Positions 1-5,739 of a stretch of DNA of 5,739 nucleotides are shown here, in pieces. The notes below the pieces were generated by a model. It was not told the origin of the DNA. It made no database searches and worked only from the letters and a program-made list of their open reading frames with translations. This DNA comes from Caldifarciminota bacterium UBA3079 (GTDB lineage Bacteria; Hydrothermota; Tepidihabitantia; Tepidihabitantales; Tepidihabitantaceae), in NCBI GenBank assembly GCA_002366635.1, contig DFBN01000045.1, positions 11,000 to 16,738 of the forward strand, in the 5' to 3' direction. The translations under genes and the position numbers were made by a program. Numbering within the stretch: position 1 is the first letter of the stretch; each line of letters opens with the position of its first letter.

Positions 1-87
1 ATAACAGTCAAACCTACTTATAGCAAGCAGAAGTATATCTTCAAGAAAGAGCTTGTCGGCCGGGTCAGGCGGGTGCCCGACATTTGA
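1..87 (+). CDS. 3' end of an unrecognised upstream gene (partial)
   Basis: Reading from base 1 gives 28 codons without a stop, ending in TGA (85-87), followed at once by an in-frame TAA (88-90). The other two forward frames hit stops within the first 21 bases (TAA at 2-4, TAG at 21-23). The peptide is basic and ends in RVRRVPDI. It is too short to assign to a family. The gene ends 23 bases before the next start and points the same way, so it is probably an operon partner of the PorV-like gene. The double stop and tight spacing support a real gene end, but an open stretch of this length could arise by chance. Confidence 0.5.
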   Translation: MTVKPTYSKQKYIFKKELVGRVRRVPDI

Positions 88-100
88 TAAATCCGATTCA

Positions 101-105
101 GGAGG
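101..105 (+). promoter_or_regulatory. Ribosome binding site for the PorV/PorQ-like gene
   Basis: GGAGG lies five bases before the GTG at 111. This near-perfect Shine-Dalgarno sequence decides in favour of the GTG start over any later ATG. It also places a complete signal peptide at the N-terminus of the product. Confidence 0.8.
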
Positions 106-110
106 CATAG

Positions 111-1049
111 GTGAATTCAGCAAAAAAGATTTGCGTCCCGGTTCTGGCGCTTTGCATTGTTTCAATCACGCTGGCAACCAAGTACGCTGGAGATTTCGAG
201 GAACTGGGCACCTCAGCTCGTGCCATCGGAATGGGCGGATGCGTTGTGGCATCGGCCACCGGACCGGCAGCAATCTACTACAATCCGGCAATGGCCGGCC
301 GGGCAAAACGCACCAGAGCGCTTTTCCTGCATTCTGAGGATTTCTCGGGCCTGGTGCACCACAACTTCCTTGGGGTTTCATTTCCGTCCGGACTTCAATC
401 TTACGGCCTCGGGCTGTTGCATAACGGCATTCCTGGAATCAAACTCACCAAATTGAAGTATCCGGATAAACCAGGTCCCAATGATTCTAATCCGCCAGTA
501 ATTGACCGAGTCGTCAGTGTCAACCAGTTTGTCGGCTATATCAATTATGCCCGCGCTATTTCGCCCCATGTTGCGTTTGGCGGCAACACCAAAATAATCT
601 ATCAGGACCTCGGTGTCGGTTCCTGTTTCGGAATGGGTATCGACTTCGGGCTTGCTCTGACACCGGGAGCAGACATTGATGTCGGGCTTCGGGTTCGCAA
701 TGCCAGCACTTCTCCCCTATTCTGGACTACCGGAACACGCGAACTGATTCTGCCCCGGGTAGCACTGGGATTCAGCAAAACCTTCCGTTTCGGAAAGAAT
801 GCCATCGGGCTCGCATTCGAAGCTGAAGCGAATTCCGAAGAATCCGACCTCTTTCAAAGTTTCGGTGTAGAATATTCCTTCCGCAAAGTCCTGTTTGTCC
901 GCCTTGGAACACTTCGCAACAACTTCACCTTCGGCCTCGGTGGGCGGTACAAGCGTTTCTACATTGACTACGGCTATACCAGCGGTTACATGCCCGGCGC
1001 TCATGGACTGGGTAGCGCCCAACAGGTTTCCGGGGGCGTAGAGTTCTAG
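111..1049 (+). CDS. PorV/PorQ-family (UPF0164-like) outer-membrane beta-barrel protein
   Basis: This 312-residue protein is predicted to sit in the outer membrane as a beta-barrel. Residues 1 to about 22 look like a Sec signal peptide: a lysine pair, a hydrophobic stretch, and a likely cut after ITLA. Directly after it (about 29-63) is the family's hallmark N-terminus: F-E-x-L-G-T-S-A-R-A-x-G-M-G-G, then an alanine-rich segment and Y-Y-N-P-A-M-A-G. The rest alternates polar and hydrophobic residues with many glycines and aromatics, as in barrel strands. The last residue is phenylalanine (GGVEF), the usual Bam recognition signal. Known PorV and PorQ take part in type IX secretion in Bacteroidetes, but many family members occur without that system, and no other type IX component is visible here. 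The specific job is therefore unknown. Translation starts at GTG after a strong GGAGG. The gene lies between an upstream gene end and the membrane kinase gene, probably in one transcript. The family call is confident; the function is not. Confidence 0.85.
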   Translation: MNSAKKICVPVLALCIVSITLATKYAGDFEELGTSARAIGMGGCVVASATGPAAIYYNPAMAGRAKRTRALFLHSEDFSGLVHHNFLGVSFPSGLQSYGLGLLHNGIPGIKLTKLKYPDKPGPNDSNPPVIDRVVSVNQFVGYINYARAISPHVAFGGNTKIIYQDLGVGSCFGMGIDFGLALTPGADIDVGLRVRNASTSPLFWTTGTRELILPRVALGFSKTFRFGKNAIGLAFEAEANSEESDLFQSFGVEYSFRKVLFVRLGTLRNNFTFGLGGRYKRFYIDYGYTSGYMPGAHGLGSAQQVSGGVEF

Positions 1050-1081
1050 AAGCAGAAGTCAGTCGGAAGCTTGCCCATCTG
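1043..1081 (+). other. Conserved kinase N-terminus encoded upstream of the first canonical start
   Basis: Codons in frame with the 1082 GTG stay open back to a TAG at 1013-1015. Those at 1055-1078 encode E-V-S-R-K-L-A-H, which matches the E-x-x-R-K-x-x-H opening of SEC59-like bacterial kinases. No ATG, GTG or TTG lies between 1016 and 1081 in this frame. This stretch overlaps the PorV-like stop codon (TAG 1047-1049). A non-standard start, a coupled or frameshifted entry, or a sequence error are all possible explanations. Confidence 0.55.
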
Positions 1082-1648
1082 GTGGCACTGCTCATACCGA
1101 TACTCTATTATCTGATGCCTCAACGCCTTGCCATACTTCTGATGGCTATCACTACGATAACATTTCTCGTAATCGATTTCCTGCGTCTCCACCTCAATCC
1201 GTTCAAAGGCATTTTTATCATCCTGTTCGGTTCATTGCTGCGCCGAAAGGAATTCACTTCACTCACCGGCGGAAGTTACCTGATGCTTGCGTCACTTGTG
1301 TGTATACTGATATTCGGCAGCAGTCAAAGCGGCCGTGGGGTTTTCATCGCTGCCGTGTCCTTTCTGATTATCGGTGATACCGTCGCAGCGATTGTCGGCA
1401 TCGCAGTCGGCAGCATCAGGATTTTCCGCAAAACCCTGGAAGGAACAGTATCCGGCCTTGCATCCTGCATCGGAGTTGCTTATATAGTATCAATACTGCC
1501 GGGGCTTGACCTTCCACTTTCGATTGGTATCCTTGGGGCTGTTAGTGCCTCGGTCGTTGAGGCATTACCAATTGAAGTCAATGACAATGTTGTGGTTCCG
1601 GTTCTCTCCGGAGCCATAATGATGGTTGGCCTTCAGTTTATGCGGTAA
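1082..1648 (+). CDS. SEC59-like diacylglycerol/polyprenol kinase family membrane protein
   Basis: This integral membrane protein belongs to the family of dolichol kinase (SEC59), phytol kinases and CTP-dependent diacylglycerol kinases, which phosphorylate a lipid alcohol using a nucleotide, often CTP. From the GTG start it has 188 residues and about six hydrophobic segments. Recognisable motifs in order are L-T-G-G-S-Y (61-66), G-D-T-V-A-A-I-V-G (98-106), K-T-L-E-G-T (117-122), and V-E-A-L-P followed by N-D-N-V-V-V-P (about 159-173). These match the usual GDT-A-A-x-x-G, K-T/S-x-E-G and D-N-x-x-x-P signatures. The substrate cannot be read from the sequence; isoprenoid alcohols or diacylglycerol are the likely options. 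The start is doubtful: GTG 1082 has only a weak, distant ribosome site, and the conserved R-K-x-x-H motif lies just before it, so the real protein is probably 9-13 residues longer. The gene follows the PorV-like stop by 32 bases, or overlaps it if longer. Confidence 0.78.
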   Translation: MALLIPILYYLMPQRLAILLMAITTITFLVIDFLRLHLNPFKGIFIILFGSLLRRKEFTSLTGGSYLMLASLVCILIFGSSQSGRGVFIAAVSFLIIGDTVAAIVGIAVGSIRIFRKTLEGTVSGLASCIGVAYIVSILPGLDLPLSIGILGAVSASVVEALPIEVNDNVVVPVLSGAIMMVGLQFMR

Positions 1649-1714
1649 CTGAATGGACGACCGAAGGAAAATACAGCGCTTGAAAGGTGCCTAGAGATGG
1701 CACATATTATTGTA

Positions 1715-1719
1715 GGAGG
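1715..1719 (+). promoter_or_regulatory. Ribosome binding site that sets the chaperone start at 1724
   Basis: GGAGG lies four bases before the ATG at 1724. An earlier in-frame ATG at 1697 has no comparable site, and starting there would put nine extra residues in front of a textbook signal peptide. The 1724 start is therefore preferred. Confidence 0.75.
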
Positions 1720-1723
1720 CGAA

Positions 1724-4282
1724 ATGAAGAAAGTATTGATTATTGCGCTGCTTCTTGTAGTCGCTGGTGCCGGCGCCCAGAAATTAACACCGGCGCTTGA
1801 TACAGTTTATCATCTGTACCTCACCCATGACTACTCGACCGCTCGCAACATGCTCGGTCGGTTGAAATCAACTTTTCCCCGCGCGGCCGACAGATTCACC
1901 ATCGGGCTTGAAATCGGCGACCTGTTCCTCGACAAGCTCCGCGATTATACCGCAGCCGAATCGACTTACAACCAGCTCCTTGAAACTTTCCCGAAGGATA
2001 AGCGTCGTCCGGACGTAATCTACCGACTTGCCTTGGCCCAGGAAATGCAGGAAAAGTTCCTCAAATCTGCAAAGAATTACGAACAGGTAGCTACACGCTA
2101 CATGAAGTCCACTTATGGCAAAGATGCGCTTGACGCCATTGAGCGATGCTTCCGCAAGAACTACCAGGACAGGGTAGCCTATGTCAACCAGTTTCCGATT
2201 ACCAGAATCGAGCTTGACGACCGCATCAGCCATTATCCTGCAGCCTACGATTCGTTCTGGAAAAAGCAGAAGCTCCTGGACACAATGATTGATAACAGAC
2301 TGCTTTATGAAGCGGCACTGGGGTCAAATATCATGGCCGACCCCACCTTTGCCAACAGTTTCAGAGAAATGCGCAACCGGACCGTTTTCGAAGAATGGTA
2401 CAGCAGGGAAGTAACCGCCAAAGCCGAGCCAAAAGAGAAAGCACTCAAAGCCTCCTACCGAAGGGACAAGAAAACAAAGTATACCACACCTGAAAAGGTA
2501 CACGCTTATCACATCGTTGTCCCGACAAAAGCGCAGGCCGATTCCCTCAGGCAACTGCTCTTGACTGATACTACTGCAGTCTGGGACAGTATTGCCAAAG
2601 CCTTTTCCACCGCGCCTGACAAAGAAAAAAGTGGTGACATGGGCTTATTCGCCCACGGAGTGCAACCAAAGCAGATAGAAAAGATAGCCTTCCGCCTCAA
2701 GCCCGGCCAAATGAGCAAGCCGATTCGAACCGAGGATGGCTTCGTCATCCTGAAAGTTACAGAAAAGAAGCCGAAAATAGTCCGCCCTTATGATAAAGTT
2801 CGGAACCAGATTCTGGCCCAGATTCGGCAGGGAAACATTAACCGGCTCTATGAACAGAAAACCGACGGGTTGAAGAACCATGCCACTATCGAGGTTGACT
2901 CGACCGCGATTGAAAAGAACAAGCAGACCCTTGCAGTTGTGGACGGCATCAATATCAACCGGTCAGACCTTGAGGTGCGCATCAATACAATTCCTCCTTT
3001 TTACCGCAGTCAGTTTCAAACCCCGGAAGGAAAACGCAGGATACTCGACCAACTGATTATGGAAAAACTCATCCTCAAAGACTGCGAGGCAAAGAAAACC
3101 TGGCTCTGGAATCGCGTTATCGACAAACTTCTGAACCGCCGGTCCCAGATGGTCATACGCCGGTACCGGGAGATGATGACGACCCAGAAGGTAAAAATCG
3201 ACTCGACTGAACTCAAAGCCGCTTACAGGAAGAACATTAAGGATTTCAAGGTACCGGCTCAGGCCCATGCTCGCGAAATCGTCACTCCGACATGGACACG
3301 GGCACTACAGCTCAGGCGATGGGCTGTTGCTGGACGAATCCCGGTGATGATTGCAGGCCGCGCTTTGGTTGTAACTGACTCGGAAAAGATAGCTGGAACT
3401 CGCGAAACCCTGGCAGCTACCGGTAACACCGATTCGCTCATCGGGCTCATTGGTCTAGCTGACCCGCCGGCAGTCTTGCCTAATACACCGGTTATAAGGA
3501 TGAAGAACCGCAGTGTTCCTGATATGTCAAAGCAGTGTGCTATTGCCGGTCCGTTCCGGTCCGAGGGAAGTTACGGATTTGCATTCGCAGACCTGTCAAG
3601 GGCAGACAAACTCCACAAACCAGAACTGGAAACAGCACATACCCCTGAAGACATCGCAAAATTGCTCGGGCTGAAGCTCAAGACCGATACAACTGGTGCA
3701 TTGGTATGTGATTCAAACCGGTTTGGAACATATGTCCGTCTTGAAAAAACACTGCCGTCCGGTTATGTCAAGAAACTGTTCAAGCTCGATGCAAACAAGG
3801 TATCCGAGCCAATCGGGCTTGAAAACGCTACCCTCTTCGTGAAGGTTACGAAAAAAGACACCGCCAGGAAAATCTCCTTCGCAGATTTGGCAAAGAGATT
3901 TTCAAGCTCGAACAGCAAGTGGTCCGGCGGTGACATGCAATGGCTCACCAGAAAAGACAAAGCCCACGACAGCAAGGTAATCCGTGCCGCATTCAACCTG
4001 TCCAAGAATCGCATCTCACGGATAATCAAACTCAATGATTCGACTTATACCTTTATCAAAATAGAGGATAAGAAAAAGGCTTATACCACTGCCTTCGATG
4101 AAGTCAAAGCAAAAATCGAAAGGGAACTCCGCCGGGCACAGGAGCAGAAACTTTACGATGCGCTTATTCACGACCTGCGTAACAAAGCAGACATCAAAGT
4201 TCTGATGAAGGAATCAGACTTTATCTTCGAAAAAGAGGAAAACCTACCAGAACAACCGACACCAAAAAAAGAAGAAAAGTAG
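1724..4282 (+). CDS. Secreted TPR-SurA-parvulin protein (peptidyl-prolyl isomerase/chaperone)
   Basis: This 852-residue periplasmic protein probably acts as a folding chaperone for exported or outer-membrane proteins. Residues 1-19 form a signal peptide (MKK, leucine-rich core, cut after AGAGA), with no lipoprotein cysteine. Residues about 24-130 contain roughly three TPR-like helical repeats. A SurA-N-like segment starts at 151 (V-A-Y-V-N-Q-F-P-I-T). The first parvulin domain spans about 258-347: H-A-Y-H-I-V-V (260-266), S-G-D-M-G-L-F (303-309) and G-F-V-I-L-K-V (339-345). A second SurA-N-like segment starts at 404 (A-V-V-D-G-I-N-I-N), with L-D-Q-L-I-M-E-K-L-I further on. The second parvulin begins at 514 (A-H-A-R-E-I-V), but its S-G-G-D-M-Q-W-L comes only at 734-741. 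The intervening stretch holds weak copies of parvulin C-terminal halves (about 606-624 and 683-711). The tail is charged, rich in Lys and Glu. His341 of a typical domain is Val here, and His518 is Glu, so isomerase activity is doubtful in domain 1 and unlikely in domain 2. It is probably last in the operon, before a hairpin. Confidence 0.85.
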   Translation: MKKVLIIALLLVVAGAGAQKLTPALDTVYHLYLTHDYSTARNMLGRLKSTFPRAADRFTIGLEIGDLFLDKLRDYTAAESTYNQLLETFPKDKRRPDVIYRLALAQEMQEKFLKSAKNYEQVATRYMKSTYGKDALDAIERCFRKNYQDRVAYVNQFPITRIELDDRISHYPAAYDSFWKKQKLLDTMIDNRLLYEAALGSNIMADPTFANSFREMRNRTVFEEWYSREVTAKAEPKEKALKASYRRDKKTKYTTPEKVHAYHIVVPTKAQADSLRQLLLTDTTAVWDSIAKAFSTAPDKEKSGDMGLFAHGVQPKQIEKIAFRLKPGQMSKPIRTEDGFVILKVTEKKPKIVRPYDKVRNQILAQIRQGNINRLYEQKTDGLKNHATIEVDSTAIEKNKQTLAVVDGININRSDLEVRINTIPPFYRSQFQTPEGKRRILDQLIMEKLILKDCEAKKTWLWNRVIDKLLNRRSQMVIRRYREMMTTQKVKIDSTELKAAYRKNIKDFKVPAQAHAREIVTPTWTRALQLRRWAVAGRIPVMIAGRALVVTDSEKIAGTRETLAATGNTDSLIGLIGLADPPAVLPNTPVIRMKNRSVPDMSKQCAIAGPFRSEGSYGFAFADLSRADKLHKPELETAHTPEDIAKLLGLKLKTDTTGALVCDSNRFGTYVRLEKTLPSGYVKKLFKLDANKVSEPIGLENATLFVKVTKKDTARKISFADLAKRFSSSNSKWSGGDMQWLTRKDKAHDSKVIRAAFNLSKNRISRIIKLNDSTYTFIKIEDKKKAYTTAFDEVKAKIERELRRAQEQKLYDALIHDLRNKADIKVLMKESDFIFEKEENLPEQPTPKKEEK

Positions 4283-4289
4283 ATAACCT

Positions 4290-4324
4290 CTGGAACGGGA
4301 CGGGTATTTCCCGCCCCGTTCCAG
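4290..4324. terminator. Hairpin between convergent genes, probable bidirectional terminator
   Basis: Bases 4290-4304 and 4310-4324 form a 15-bp GC-rich stem around a five-base loop. In + strand RNA the stem has one A-C mismatch (4300 with 4314). In - strand RNA the same position is a G-U wobble, so that stem is unbroken. The hairpin lies 7 bases after the chaperone stop and 7 bases before the transglutaminase stop. No T tract follows on the + side. On the - side the sequence becomes T-rich about 10 bases past the stem, using the complement of the chaperone's lysine codons. It probably serves both genes and works better for the - strand transcript. Confidence 0.7.
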
Positions 4325-4331
4325 GCATCTG

Positions 4332-5732
4332 TCAATCAGACTTGAACTCGACTATCTTTATACCTATTTCCCCAACCACCGTCAGAATCTGAGCCTGCTC
4401 ACTCAGTTCGCCTTCGCCTAGCTTCATATGCAAAGCACTTGCAGGAAATTCACCGAAAGTAGCGTCAACCGGAATCCACTTGTCCAGAAAGACCTCATTC
4501 CATGCATGATAATAAAACGCACCGTTCACATATACCAACCCGACTACAACCTTGGTCGGTATACCGACCGCCCGTGCCAAAGCGGCAAAAAAAACCGCAT
4601 GTTCGTTGCAGTCGCCTTCCATATGCTTGAGCACATCCAGTGCTGTGGGAAACGATGCGGTCGGTTCTTTCTTCAGAACTGTAAAAACCCAGGATACCAG
4701 TTCGTGCGCAGCCTTTACTGCGTCTTTCGGCTCACCCAGCACTCCATGTGCCTTTGTTTTGATGGCCGAATTGTCACACTGAATCGAAAGCGTTGGCCTG
4801 AGAAATCTTTTCTGGGTCTTAACCGGTAACGGCATTACCGTGTCGGGAATATCCGGAACAGAAATCTTAACTACCAGCGGCTGTTTGCTCAGCACTACCT
4901 GATTATCACCTGCAAAGTTGAAATCAGCAGGCTTGATGCCGCTGATTTCCACTTTTACATACCGCACGCTTGCTGCATTTGGAATAACCGTGTCAACTTT
5001 AATCCTGAACATCTTCAAAAGGTCAAACTTTGCCTCTCCGGTTTCAGTAGCAATAGCCAGTTTCGGGCTGGTTCGCTCGGACCTCATCTTTGGCGGCGAT
5101 TTCTCTGCCAGAATCATTCCGTTCTTATCAATCCAGGTTGTCATCTCAAGCTTGGCCATCCTTGTCTGCAATTTCAGTGCATCATAGGTCTTGCCGTCAA
5201 TGGTCAGCTTTTCGTATCCCTGAACCGCAACCTCCACCGGCATCACCGACATCACCGTTGCGTCGAAAACCGTAAAACGGTAAGTGGACCCGGCCGCAGG
5301 CTTACGGCCAATAACCAACTGTCCGATAGCCGCCATCGGATAAACCGGCCCTTCCAGATGAACAACACGAGGTTTGTCACCTTCGGGCACAAGCCGAAGT
5401 TCACTGCCATGGACTGTCCCGGTCACCATGAGTTTCCGGTTCTGAGATACAAACTTGAATTTCAGCGACTGGAGTGTCAAGTCCGGCCAGGTCGTTACCA
5501 CCGAACGGGAACGAATTCTCTGAGTCTTGCCCGCTGTTACCACTTCTATTTGCATGAGGTTGTCAAAGCGATAGCCATCCGGGTATTTGTTATATCTGGA
5601 TACCGAGTAACCAATCTTTTTATCCCCAAGATAAGTCGCCAGCCAACTCTCTCCTGTTTTCGGAACAGAAGAGGCGGTGCGCGGCCCTCCACACCTGACA
5701 ACAAAAAGGAAAGCAGCCAAAATTAAACTCAA
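4332..5732 (-). CDS. Transglutaminase-like domain protein, probably exported; true start possibly outside the window
   Basis: The visible 466 residues end in a transglutaminase-like (papain-fold) domain. Its triad is readable: Cys375 in G-D-C-N-E-H-A, His409 in Y-Y-H-A-W-N-E-V and Asp423 in P-V-D-A-T-F-G. Bacterial members act as proteases, amide-forming enzymes or peptide-binding proteins, so the reaction cannot be fixed from the triad alone. Residues about 28-210 form a beta-rich region (W-L-A-T-Y-L-G-D-K-K-I-G-Y near its start, W-I-D-K-N-G-M at 200-206) like the N-terminal regions often attached to such domains. Residues about 240-310 look like another beta domain. The N-terminus is hydrophobic and ends in V-V-R-C-G-G, which suggests export. 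The Arg before Cys is wrong for a lipobox, so lipoprotein status is uncertain. The TTG at 5732 has AAGG directly against it, too close to work well, and the frame stays open to the window edge. The start is therefore probably upstream, outside the window. The gene converges on the chaperone operon. Confidence 0.82.
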   Translation of the reverse strand: MSLILAAFLFVVRCGGPRTASSVPKTGESWLATYLGDKKIGYSVSRYNKYPDGYRFDNLMQIEVVTAGKTQRIRSRSVVTTWPDLTLQSLKFKFVSQNRKLMVTGTVHGSELRLVPEGDKPRVVHLEGPVYPMAAIGQLVIGRKPAAGSTYRFTVFDATVMSVMPVEVAVQGYEKLTIDGKTYDALKLQTRMAKLEMTTWIDKNGMILAEKSPPKMRSERTSPKLAIATETGEAKFDLLKMFRIKVDTVIPNAASVRYVKVEISGIKPADFNFAGDNQVVLSKQPLVVKISVPDIPDTVMPLPVKTQKRFLRPTLSIQCDNSAIKTKAHGVLGEPKDAVKAAHELVSWVFTVLKKEPTASFPTALDVLKHMEGDCNEHAVFFAALARAVGIPTKVVVGLVYVNGAFYYHAWNEVFLDKWIPVDATFGEFPASALHMKLGEGELSEQAQILTVVGEIGIKIVEFKSD

Positions 5733-5739
5733 CCTTAAG

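Noticed and set aside
111..1049. Type IX secretion system locus suggested by the PorV-like gene
   Set aside because: No PorT, PorU, SprA, gliding-type or C-terminal-signal protein is visible, and the family is common outside type IX systems.
1687..1703. Small inverted repeat GTGCC/GGCAC upstream of the chaperone gene
   Set aside because: Only five base pairs with a seven-base loop and no T tract; too weak to call a terminator or operator.
1680..1710. Promoter-like pair TTGAAA (1680-1685) and CATATT (1703-1708) with 17-base spacing before the chaperone gene
   Set aside because: The -10 match is weak (4 of 6), and transcription would begin at or next to the GGAGG, leaving almost no leader. 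Chance is more likely.
1697..1723. Earlier in-frame ATG for the chaperone
   Set aside because: It lacks a good ribosome site and would place nine residues ahead of a complete signal peptide; the 1724 ATG has GGAGG at the right distance.
4428..4829. 133-codon open frame on the + strand inside the transglutaminase gene
   Set aside because: It lies opposite a protein with conserved catalytic motifs, and its translation shows no recognisable domain. It is a shadow frame.
1..5739. Mobile element, CRISPR array, tRNA or rRNA genes
   Set aside because: I saw no direct-repeat array, transposase, terminal inverted repeats or recognisable RNA gene sequence. Genes fill nearly the whole window.

Overview
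The window holds three complete or nearly complete genes on the + strand, preceded by the last codons of a fourth, and one long gene on the - strand that runs in from the right edge. All four substantial products look like cell-envelope proteins of a Gram-negative-type bacterium: an outer-membrane beta-barrel with a terminal phenylalanine, an integral membrane lipid kinase, a secreted SurA/parvulin-like chaperone and a probably exported transglutaminase-like protein. GC content looks close to 50%. The combination of a PorV/PorQ-like barrel, a SEC59-like kinase and a TPR-parvulin fusion resembles uncultured lineages such as candidate division WOR-3 or other FCB-related groups. That taxonomic guess is an inference from remembered family resemblance, not from any marker gene.

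Layout. Bases 1-87 are the 3' end of an unrecognised upstream gene closed by TGA and TAA in tandem. After a 23-base gap with a clear GGAGG comes the PorV/PorQ-like gene (111-1049, GTG start). The polyprenol/diacylglycerol kinase-like gene follows (to 1648). Its conserved N-terminal E-x-x-R-K-x-x-H motif is encoded upstream of the first usable start codon, so its true start is unresolved. A 75-base gap then leads to a large TPR + SurA-like + parvulin protein (1724-4282). The three genes are co-directional and closely spaced and probably form one operon. A 15-bp hairpin (4290-4324) separates this unit from the convergent transglutaminase-like gene (4332 to at least 5732, - strand), whose real start may lie beyond the window.

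Functional reading. A periplasmic chaperone next to a beta-barrel protein fits a role in outer-membrane assembly, since SurA-type proteins escort barrels to the Bam machinery. The membrane kinase would act on an isoprenoid or diacylglycerol lipid. The most unusual part is the chaperone. It starts with TPR-like repeats, carries two SurA-N-like segments, and has a first parvulin domain that lacks the second conserved histidine. Its second parvulin region is stretched by about 170 residues and lacks both expected histidines. I see no mobile element, CRISPR array, tRNA or rRNA, and no clear defence or other new multi-gene system.
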